Of a stretch of DNA of 5,035 bases, positions 1-5,035 are shown in pieces. The first letter of the stretch is position 1, and every line of letters begins with the position of its first letter. The stretch comes from Patescibacteria group bacterium. Lineage in GTDB: Bacteria; Patescibacteriota; Minisyncoccia; Phycocordibacterales; UBA2100. The stretch lies in contig WFWP01000031.1 of NCBI GenBank assembly GCA_015491055.1, positions 1-5,035 on the forward strand, read 5' to 3'. A model generated the notes under the pieces. That model was not told the origin of the DNA and did not search any database. It worked only from the letters and a program-made list of their open reading frames with translations. The position numbers were made by a program, and so were the translations under genes.

Positions 1-1649
1 ACATCGGCTCGGTTCTATTCTCGGTCATACCGACGCATCTGTTACGCGAAAACTTAAACAATTTATTTGAAAATAAAAGCACGAATAAGAATTTCATATC
101 TGAAACATACGCATTGCAAATTCCGTTGCGAGACAGAATATCAAATTATAAAAATATAATAAGAGAATCTTTTGCAAAGAACAAATCCGTAATTATGGTC
201 GCTCCAACAATACAATCTTCGCAATATCTATATGATACACTTTCCGAGCGTTTGGAAGATCGCGTTTTTACACTGTCATCAAAAATTGACGGCAAACAAT
301 ACAAACGCATATTTCAACGCATGCACCTTAATGAAAAATCAGTCACATTGATATCAACGCCCAAATATGCTCATTTATTCCGTGATGACATTGATACAAT
401 CGTAATTGAAAATGAAACTAATTCAGCTTATAACACATTGAAAAAACCGTTCATAAATATGGCGCATTTCATTTCCATATACGCAAATCTTATTAAAACA
501 AAATTGATACTTGCAGATACCGTACTATCCATGAAAACTCATTCGGGACTGTTAAACGGAAATATACTCGCATTAAACGCATTGAGTTTGAGAACGCGTG
601 ACAAGGTAAATATGAGAATACTGGATATGAGACAAGACAAATCGGCGCAAACCCCCGTTAATCCGACAAAGGAGATAAAACATGAAAAACCTAAACAATC
701 TTTCCAAACAATTTCAAATCGATTGCGCGCGCAAATACAAAAAGCTGTGTCCCAAGAACAAACGGTATGCATACTGTGCCCGAGAAGAGGTTTGGCTCCT
801 TTAACCGTATGCGCAGATTGTAAAACCACAGTAACATGCAATGTGTGTGATACACCCGTAACGCTCATAACTAGTAAAAACAAAAGCTCATGCACGGAAA
901 ACAAAAGAGTATTTATATGTTATACATGCGGTAAAACAAAAGATGCAAATACCGTATGCAAATATTGCCGAGGGTGGAAATTTAATATGCTGGGAATCGG
1001 TATGGAAACCGTTGAAAATGAATTAAAACAATTATTCAAAGGTGTCCCTATATACAAAGTAGATAAAGAGAGCGCAAAATCCGATCAAATCAAGGAAAAA
1101 ACAATGAGCGATTTTTTTGAAACCGGAGGAATACTTCTTGGGACTTCGGCAATGTTTCCGCTTTTACTGAATAAACCGAAAATATACTTGACGGCCGTTT
1201 CGTCACTGGATGCAATGCTGTCAATACCCGGATTTGATATTGATGAAAAAGTATTTTCGCTTTTATTGCAAATGCGAGAAATATCGCATAAGTTCGTATA
1301 TGTGCAAACCAGGATGCCAAGTAGAGATGTGCTGACATTTGCACAAAACGGAGACATAGCGGAATTTGTGCGAAATGAACTTAAACTGCGCAAGACCTTG
1401 GATTATCCACCATATACAACTATTGTGAAAATCACAAGTATAGGTAGTAAAAGGCGAATTATACAAAATTTCCAAAGCATACTGCCTGCCATTGAAAAAT
1501 ATAAACCCAGAATATTTCACCAATTTGAAAAAACAAGTTCCGGTAAATTTGCTTTGAGCGCACTGCTTCGTATCAAAGACTATCCAAACGAAGATTTATA
1601 TGAATTATTAAAAAACGCACAAACCGTGTTTGATATAAAGGTGCAATAA
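1..1649 (+). CDS. priA: PriA-family primosomal protein N' with degenerate helicase motifs (5'-truncated by the window edge)
   Basis: PriA binds stalled or repaired replication forks and starts reloading of the replicative helicase; family members are normally DExH ATPases. The frame is open from base 3, giving 548 visible residues, so the N-terminal DNA-binding domain lies outside; TTG at 114 is internal, not the start. The first visible residues (IGSVLFSVIP) match the stretch just before the helicase core. In the core the ATPase motifs are gone: no GxxGSGKT near bases 100-160, ENET replaces DEEH (408-419), ADTVLS replaces GSATPS (513-530), and QMREISHK replaces QVAGRAGR (about 1269-1292). 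In contrast the zinc-binding insert is intact, with CADC, CNVC, CYTC and CKYC (810-968), preceded by a PRRGLAP form of the NRRGY motif. The C-terminal DYPPYTTIVKI (1398-1433) and the final FDIKVQ correspond to the usual C-terminal domain, so the 3' end is complete. Frame conservation over the whole length argues for a working, non-helicase PriA, as is known for actinobacterial PriA, rather than a pseudogene. Confidence 0.88.
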   Translation, partial: IGSVLFSVIPTHLLRENLNNLFENKSTNKNFISETYALQIPLRDRISNYKNIIRESFAKNKSVIMVAPTIQSSQYLYDTLSERLEDRVFTLSSKIDGKQYKRIFQRMHLNEKSVTLISTPKYAHLFRDDIDTIVIENETNSAYNTLKKPFINMAHFISIYANLIKTKLILADTVLSMKTHSGLLNGNILALNALSLRTRDKVNMRILDMRQDKSAQTPVNPTKEIKHEKPKQSFQTISNRLRAQIQKAVSQEQTVCILCPRRGLAPLTVCADCKTTVTCNVCDTPVTLITSKNKSSCTENKRVFICYTCGKTKDANTVCKYCRGWKFNMLGIGMETVENELKQLFKGVPIYKVDKESAKSDQIKEKTMSDFFETGGILLGTSAMFPLLLNKPKIYLTAVSSLDAMLSIPGFDIDEKVFSLLLQMREISHKFVYVQTRMPSRDVLTFAQNGDIAEFVRNELKLRKTLDYPPYTTIVKITSIGSKRRIIQNFQSILPAIEKYKPRIFHQFEKTSSGKFALSALLRIKDYPNEDLYELLKNAQTVFDIKVQ

Positions 1650-1711
1650 AATAAAAACAACCGCCACCATTACACTTAAAACAAATCTCGCTGTAAAAAG
1701 CAATCCGATTG
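1650..1711. other. Convergent intergenic spacer between priA and tRNA-Tyr
   Basis: This 62-base spacer separates two converging transcripts. I see no gene in it. On the minus strand it has a small CAAT-CGG-ATTG hairpin followed by CTTTTT next to the tRNA, and further on a T-rich stretch (TTGTTTTTATTTTATT) reaching the priA stop codon, without a GC-rich stem before it. No clear terminator for priA is visible on the plus strand. Confidence 0.6.
1694..1711 (-). terminator. Weak candidate terminator of tRNA-Tyr
   Basis: Directly after the tRNA discriminator base the minus strand reads CAAT, CGG loop, ATTG, then CTTTTT. A four-pair stem with a triloop followed by five T is the right arrangement and place for an intrinsic terminator, but the stem is very short and AT-rich. 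It could equally be just a 3' trailer removed by processing. Confidence 0.25.
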
Positions 1712-1793
1712 TGCGCCGGGTTGGATTCGAACCAACGAAGGCAAAGCCGCTTGGTTTACAGCCAAGTCCATTTGACCACTCTGGCACCGACGC
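1712..1793 (-). tRNA. tRNA-Tyr, anticodon GUA
   Basis: This is an 82-nt class II tRNA. The acceptor stem is GCGTCGG paired with CCGGCGC (one G-U pair), followed by discriminator A. The D arm is CCA/TGG with a GG-containing loop. The anticodon arm is CTTGG-CTGTAAA-CCAAG with anticodon GTA at 1757-1759. The 13-nt variable arm has a GGC-TTT-GCC stem, and the T arm is GTTGG-TTCGAAT-CCAAC. The long variable arm, GUA anticodon and A73 are all as expected for bacterial tyrosine tRNA. CCA is not encoded (CAA follows), so it must be added by a CCA-adding enzyme. It lies 28 bases after the rpoD stop codon on the same strand and may be read from a promoter inside the rpoD tail, from the rpoD transcript, or both. 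Confidence 0.96.
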
Positions 1794-1822
1794 AAATCTG
1801 TCGTGATAAGTGTAGCAGATTT
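1794..1822. repeat. Inverted repeat AAATCTG/CAGATTT between rpoD and tRNA-Tyr
   Basis: Perfect seven-base arms (1794-1800 and 1816-1822) enclose 15 bases. One arm abuts the mature tRNA 5' end and the other overlaps the last base of the rpoD stop codon. The candidate -10 element of the tRNA lies in the loop. Read on the plus strand, the second arm is followed by TAATAATTCTT, so it could also act weakly at the end of priA read-through. An operator, a processing hairpin or chance are all possible. Confidence 0.4.
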
Positions 1823-1836
1823 TAATAATTCTTCAA
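1809..1836 (-). promoter_or_regulatory. Candidate promoter of tRNA-Tyr inside the rpoD 3' end
   Basis: On the minus strand TTGAAG (1836-1831, four of six matches to TTGACA) is followed after 16 bases by TACACT (1814-1809, four of six to TATAAT). TG stands at the extended -10 position (TGCTACACT). Initiation six to seven bases later would leave a leader of about ten bases before the mature tRNA 5' end, which is typical spacing for a tRNA promoter. The elements overlap the last rpoD codons. This is pattern matching only. Confidence 0.38.
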
Positions 1837-2991
1837 CTGCTCCGCATATTCGTGGTTGCGTATTTTTTCCAATGCCTTTGCTTCTATCTGTCTTATTCGT
1901 TCACGCGTTACCCCAAATACCTTGCCCACCTCTTCAAGTGTGTGACACACGCCGTCCGCCATACCGTTCCTTAATTCAAGTATCTTTCTTTCTTTAGGAG
2001 ATAATTCGTTCAACACTTGTTTTAGTTGCTTGTGCAATATACGTTTAGCCGCGCCACGATCCGGACTTTCTATACTTTCGTCAGTTTGAAAAGAGCCGAG
2101 AGTGCTTTTGGTACCGTCATCATCATGTCCGACCGGAGCTTCCAATGAAAGGGTCATTTGATTGATCTTTTGTATATGATATATTTTGTCAACCTCCATG
2201 CCCATTTCCACGGCTATCTCCTCCGGTAACGGCTCCCTTCCAAGATGCTGACTCAATTCTCTCAATTTTTGTTTATACTTGGCAATCGTTTCCACCATAT
2301 GTACCGGTATTCGTATCGTTCTGCTTTGATCCGCAAGAGCGCGCGTAATCGCTTGCCTTATCCACCAAGTTGCGTAAGTGGAGAATTTGTAACCCTTTGT
2401 ATAATCAAATTTATCAACCGCCTTAAACAATCCCAAATTTCCCTCCTGTATCAAATCAAGAAGCGTCAAATCCGCGGACCTGTTGGCATACTTCTTTGCA
2501 ATGGAAACCACCAAACGCAAGTTTGAGCGGGCCAATAAATTTCTGGCTTCGTCATCACCTTCCATGATCCGCTTTGCCAATTTTATTTCTTCTGAAGCGC
2601 TTAACAAAGGGTATTGCCCTATCTCACGCAAATACATTTGCACGGAATCACCCCCTCCTTCCCTACCTTTCAATCGCTTCTGTTCAAGCACCGCGTCAAC
2701 ATTCGCATCATCGCTCAACATGTCACTTCCTTCAAGAACATCAATCCCCGCAACCTGGAAATCATCATAAAGTTGCTCCAAAAAATCAACATCATCCTCA
2801 ACCGTGGGAAAGCATCTTAATATCTCATCATATGTGATATAGCCTCTGTTTTTTCCTTTATCTAAAATCTTTTTCCTCTCTATTTGCTTTTGCTCTTCAG
2901 TCAAACGAGCAGGACGAGCATCAGCGCCCCTGCGCGACACCCTGTTCTCGGTATCCTTCTTCTTATTCTTTGTTTTACTTTTACTCACCAT
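1822..2991 (-). CDS. rpoD: Primary RNA polymerase sigma factor (sigma-70, RpoD)
   Basis: RpoD gives RNA polymerase its recognition of -10 and -35 elements and melts housekeeping promoters. The protein has 389 residues from ATG at 2991. A basic tail is followed by a region 1.1-like part (about 40-87, GYITYDEIL then a helical acidic stretch), region 1.2 (DSVQMYLREIGQYPLL, 115-130), region 2 (about 151-233, with DLIQEGNLGLFKAVDKFDY and the promoter-melting TWWIRQAITRALADQ), region 3 (about 240-310) and region 4 (about 325-380) with helix-turn-helix TLEEVGKVFGVTRERIRQIE. It lacks the large non-conserved insert of proteobacterial RpoD. TTG at 3000 is a longer alternative directly after an in-frame TGA, and GTG at 2988 a shorter one; ATG is preferred although none has a Shine-Dalgarno sequence. 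Region 4.1 reads LRNGM where LRFGL is usual (N342). All core regions are present, so a primary sigma factor rather than an alternative one. Confidence 0.96.
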   Translation of the reverse strand: MVSKSKTKNKKKDTENRVSRRGADARPARLTEEQKQIERKKILDKGKNRGYITYDEILRCFPTVEDDVDFLEQLYDDFQVAGIDVLEGSDMLSDDANVDAVLEQKRLKGREGGGDSVQMYLREIGQYPLLSASEEIKLAKRIMEGDDEARNLLARSNLRLVVSIAKKYANRSADLTLLDLIQEGNLGLFKAVDKFDYTKGYKFSTYATWWIRQAITRALADQSRTIRIPVHMVETIAKYKQKLRELSQHLGREPLPEEIAVEMGMEVDKIYHIQKINQMTLSLEAPVGHDDDGTKSTLGSFQTDESIESPDRGAAKRILHKQLKQVLNELSPKERKILELRNGMADGVCHTLEEVGKVFGVTRERIRQIEAKALEKIRNHEYAEQLKNY

Positions 2992-3028
2992 AAAAATCAA
3001 TCACGCAAAAAACGCTCAAACTTCTGAA

Positions 3029-3056
3029 AATATATATCTTTTTTGCAAATTTGCAA
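3029..3056 (-). promoter_or_regulatory. Candidate rpoD promoter
   Basis: On the minus strand TTGCAA (3056-3051) is followed after 16 bases by TATATT (3034-3029). Each hexamer has about four to five matches to the consensus, and initiation near 3022 would leave a leader of about 30 bases before ATG 2991. The -35 hexamer is one half of a perfect palindrome. The AT-rich run around 3031-3036 allows a second register for the -10 (TATATA with a 14-base spacer), which is less good. Confidence 0.4.
3043..3056. repeat. Perfect 14-base palindrome TTGCAAATTTGCAA upstream of rpoD
   Basis: The two seven-base halves are exact reverse complements with no spacer, 52 bases upstream of the rpoD ATG. The palindrome covers the candidate -35 hexamer and eight bases of the spacer, as a repressor operator would. 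Its symmetric, spacerless form is better suited to a dimeric protein than to an RNA hairpin. No second copy is evident in the window. Confidence 0.5.
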
Positions 3057-3170
3057 GTTTTATCGCCCAGACTAAAACCCGAACCCGGAAACTTTCTTTT
3101 TCATGCCCGTAATAAAAACATCACAAAGGGTCAACCAAAACATTTTATCGTACAATGACTTAATCTGTCC

Positions 3171-3200
3171 TTGATCTTCGCTTATGTGCAAATGAATAAT
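3171..3200 (+). promoter_or_regulatory. Weak candidate plus-strand promoter before the intergenic hairpin
   Basis: TTGATC (3171-3176, four of six to TTGACA) is followed after 18 bases by AATAAT (3195-3200, five of six to TATAAT). Initiation near 3207 would begin a transcript right at the hairpin with the Shine-Dalgarno-like sequence and then run antisense to the argS 3' end. In an AT-rich spacer such matches occur by chance, so support is low. Confidence 0.2.
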
Positions 3201-3201
3201 T

Positions 3202-3271
3202 CAAAACTTTTCCTTATTTTCAACCCTTGTGCGAATAAGCACATAAAGGGTTAAAGGAGGAAAAAGTTTGG
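3202..3271. other. Long imperfect hairpin, possible structured RNA or argS terminator
   Basis: The inner part pairs AACCCTT (3222-3228) with AAGGGTT (3246-3252), a three-base bulge, and GTGC (3229-3232) with GCAC (3239-3242) around loop GAATAA. The outer part pairs AAACTTTTCCT (3204-3214) with the complementary run at 3258-3269, with one bulged A. On the minus strand it starts about 32 bases after the argS stop, where a terminator would be expected, but is followed only by GAATTATTCATTT, not a clean T run. On the plus strand it contains AAAGGAGG (3253-3260 region) in the stem. Either strand could be the functional one; no known RNA family was recognised. Confidence 0.4.
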
Positions 3272-3302
3272 TGTAGCTCATCGAAGCGATATTATACATT
3301 AA

Positions 3303-5000
3303 CTACATTCTGTCCGGAGCGTCTATTCCGAGAAGATATAAGCCGTTCTTCAAGGTATTCGCCACGGTTTGTGTAATTGCGAGTTTGTAATTCTCCGCAT
3401 TCGTGCCGTCCAATATCTTTTCTTTGGCATACCAACTATTGTATGCGCTCGCCAATTCATTCAAATAATTTGCCACATGATGAGACGAATACTCAATCAC
3501 CGCGCGCTCCGAAATTTCCGGAAACCTGTACAAAAGTCTCTCAACAAGCGTTGCCTTCCAATTATCGGGTACGTTAAAATCATATATATCATAATTGAAA
3601 TTCGCATTTTTAATCAATGATAAACAACGAGCGTATGTATACTGCAAATAAGGACCGGAATTTCCTTCAAAGGATAATGATTTGTCCATGTCAAAAATTA
3701 TATTTCTACCCATGCTAACCTTTGCTATAAAATATTTTATTGCGCCTATCGCAACTTGTTGAGCATATTCTTCCGTTAATTTGCCTCCCGACGCCCTTGA
3801 ATTTTCCATTGCCGATTCCTTCACGGAATTTATCATATCAATGGCAAGGGGCGCCCCGCCATCACGGGAAGACAATTTTCCGGTTGTAAGAGATAATCTG
3901 CCATGTTGCAAAAAACGCGACTTTTTCGCCCATTCTTTATTTATACACTCCGCCGATTTTTTTAACAACTCAAAATGTTGCTTTTGTTCAATATCCGTAA
4001 TCGTAACCGACTCGTCAAAAGAATAATTGTCAAATTTTATTTTCAAAAGTCCGGTATCTTTTGCGAGATAAGTTCCAAAACCTGCTGAGTTAATGTAAAC
4101 ATTGTCAAAGAGGCCGTATTTTGATCCTCTGAAAATAACCGCGCCGTCAGATTCTTCAAAGACTTCGGGGATATTTTGTCTTATAATTTCTTTCCCAACT
4201 GTTTCGGCTTCAGTTTCAAAAACAAGTTTATCAAAATGCGAACCGAGCAATTTTGTAATATGTAAAAAATGATCCAATGAAAGTTCTTTGCCTATTTTAT
4301 ATATGGCAAATTCTTTCGTTTGTTCCTTTTGCAAATATATATTTTTGTTTATCTCGTCTATGCGCTTTTTTGCATCTTCATTTTCTTTATATGCTCTGAC
4401 GCCGGCAACATACGCTTCGCCCAACTTTTCTATATCAAGTTCATTCTCCCAGCCGTAATGCATAATTCCCCAAACCGCCTTTGCTATACCGGGAGAGACA
4501 TCGGATGGAAAAGAAAGGGTGATAACATGAGCTCCCGCATTCTTTATTATTCTTGCAAGTGACTCTCCGTAAGTATTGTTTACAAGATGCCCTATATGAA
4601 ACGGCTTGAAAAGATTGGGCGAACTGTGCTCCACCAGCACGGTCTTTCCTTTAAGAGTGTCCACGCTCCCCCATGCACCTCCGGCTTTTAACGCTTCCTT
4701 TATACCGCTTGAAAAAAAATTGTTTGACAAATAAAAATTTATAAAACCCGGACCTGCCACTTCCGCGCCCTCAATAAAATCATGCTGCGGTAAATTTGCA
4801 ACAATATCACTTGCCAAACTTCTCGGATTCTTACCAATCTTCCTCGCAAGTCGCATTGCGATATTGCACGCATAATCTCCATGATTTATATCGGAAGGAT
4901 GTTCCAAGTCAATGTCTTTGTCCGGCACACCATCAGAATTTATTCCGATCGAAGCTAACGCTTGTGTAAGCAATTTTGTAATTATAACTCGTATATTCAT
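3303..5000 (-). CDS. argS: Arginyl-tRNA synthetase (class I)
   Basis: This cytoplasmic enzyme joins arginine to tRNA-Arg using ATP. The 565-residue protein is complete. An N-terminal tRNA-binding domain (about 1-110, with GDYACNIAMRLAR and VAGPGFINFYL) precedes the Rossmann catalytic core, with HIGH exact at 135-138 inside SSPNLFKPFHIGH, and GKLSSRDG (374-381) at the KMSKS position. Lys132 just before HIGH is the lysine known in ArgRS to compensate for the missing second KMSKS lysine. SFEGNSGPYLQY (443-454) opens the anticodon-binding helical domain, and the protein ends in the family-typical LLGIDAPDRM. The part after YLAKDTG (311-317) differs from model-organism ArgRS and resembles the form I associate with Patescibacteria. 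ATG at 5000 is preferred because an in-frame TGA lies 24 bases upstream and no other common start intervenes. There is no Shine-Dalgarno sequence. Confidence 0.96.
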   Translation of the reverse strand: MNIRVIITKLLTQALASIGINSDGVPDKDIDLEHPSDINHGDYACNIAMRLARKIGKNPRSLASDIVANLPQHDFIEGAEVAGPGFINFYLSNNFFSSGIKEALKAGGAWGSVDTLKGKTVLVEHSSPNLFKPFHIGHLVNNTYGESLARIIKNAGAHVITLSFPSDVSPGIAKAVWGIMHYGWENELDIEKLGEAYVAGVRAYKENEDAKKRIDEINKNIYLQKEQTKEFAIYKIGKELSLDHFLHITKLLGSHFDKLVFETEAETVGKEIIRQNIPEVFEESDGAVIFRGSKYGLFDNVYINSAGFGTYLAKDTGLLKIKFDNYSFDESVTITDIEQKQHFELLKKSAECINKEWAKKSRFLQHGRLSLTTGKLSSRDGGAPLAIDMINSVKESAMENSRASGGKLTEEYAQQVAIGAIKYFIAKVSMGRNIIFDMDKSLSFEGNSGPYLQYTYARCLSLIKNANFNYDIYDFNVPDNWKATLVERLLYRFPEISERAVIEYSSHHVANYLNELASAYNSWYAKEKILDGTNAENYKLAITQTVANTLKNGLYLLGIDAPDRM

Positions 5001-5035
5001 AAACGATATATTACATGCGCATCATAATAATACCT
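5001..5035 (-). promoter_or_regulatory. argS upstream segment with two possible -10 elements
   Basis: Only 35 bases upstream of argS are visible. TATTAT (5032-5027) would give a leader of about 20 bases. TAATAT (5013-5008) ends seven bases before ATG and would make the ATG the first base of the message, a leaderless arrangement that would agree with the absent Shine-Dalgarno sequence. The -35 region is cut by or outside the window edge, so neither can be confirmed, and argS may instead be part of an operon entering from the right. Confidence 0.2.

Larger units (their letters stand above)
3001..3302. other. argS-rpoD intergenic region
   Basis: About 300 bases separate the argS stop codon from rpoD, the longest non-coding stretch here. 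It holds the candidate rpoD promoter and palindrome at its left side and a long imperfect hairpin at 3202-3271 nearer argS. Bases 3060-3170 show no convincing gene or RNA. A 23-codon minus-strand frame (3143-3072) has no ribosome binding site and is not called. AAAGGGT occurs twice in similar contexts (3122-3134 and 3242-3254, 11 of 13 identical). Confidence 0.6.

Noticed and set aside
114..116. TTG as the start codon of the PriA-family gene
   Set aside because: The frame is open back to base 3 and the upstream residues align with the PriA segment before the helicase core; there is also no ribosome binding site before it.
539..1523. Minus-strand frames opposite priA
   Set aside because: They overlap a conserved gene, show no domain signature and look like shadows of the priA coding frame.
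2245..2837. Plus-strand frames opposite rpoD
   Set aside because: They lie antisense to strongly conserved sigma regions and have no recognisable motifs or start signals.
2992..3000. TTG at 3000 as the rpoD start
   Set aside because: It adds only three residues, lacks a ribosome binding site, and an ATG follows within nine bases, so ATG is the simpler choice.
3072..3143. 23-residue minus-strand frame upstream of rpoD as a leader peptide
   Set aside because: It has an ATG and a TAG but no ribosome binding site and no recognisable sequence features; short frames like this are expected by chance.
1..5035. CRISPR array, insertion sequence, phage or toxin-antitoxin genes
   Set aside because: No regularly spaced repeats, transposase motifs, terminal repeats or small gene pairs were seen on either strand; the window is housekeeping DNA.

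Overview
The window is an AT-rich, densely packed bacterial housekeeping segment. It holds three protein genes (a PriA-family replication-restart protein cut by the left edge, the primary sigma factor RpoD, and arginyl-tRNA synthetase) and one tRNA-Tyr(GUA). The organism is most likely a reduced-genome bacterium of the Candidate Phyla Radiation (Patescibacteria, Parcubacteria-like). This is inferred from a PriA whose helicase motifs have all decayed, a compact 389-residue RpoD, and a 565-residue ArgRS with a divergent catalytic half. No database search was possible, so the lineage is a judgement from sequence style.

Layout: bases 1-1649 (+) encode the 3' part of priA, whose frame is open through the left edge. 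It runs convergently into a minus-strand block. Reading that block in its own direction (right to left), argS (5000-3303) comes first, then a 300-base intergenic region, then rpoD (2991-1822), then tRNA-Tyr (1793-1712). Only 62 bases separate priA from the tRNA. All three genes on the minus strand serve gene expression: charging of tRNA-Arg, promoter recognition and tyrosine decoding. The tRNA probably has its own promoter inside the rpoD tail (TTGAAG, 16 bases, extended -10 TGCTACACT), while rpoD has a candidate promoter whose -35 lies in a perfect 14-base palindrome.

There is no new multi-gene system here. The points that most deserve a second look are (1) the PriA protein, which keeps all eight zinc-ribbon cysteines while losing Walker A, DEEH, GSATPS and GRAGR, and so should be a non-helicase scaffold; and (2) the argS-rpoD intergenic region, which contains a long imperfect hairpin enclosing the best Shine-Dalgarno sequence in the window. 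That sequence is placed seven bases before a TTG-GTG-TAG mini-frame, with a competing pairing partner upstream. Neither rpoD nor argS has a recognisable Shine-Dalgarno sequence of its own.
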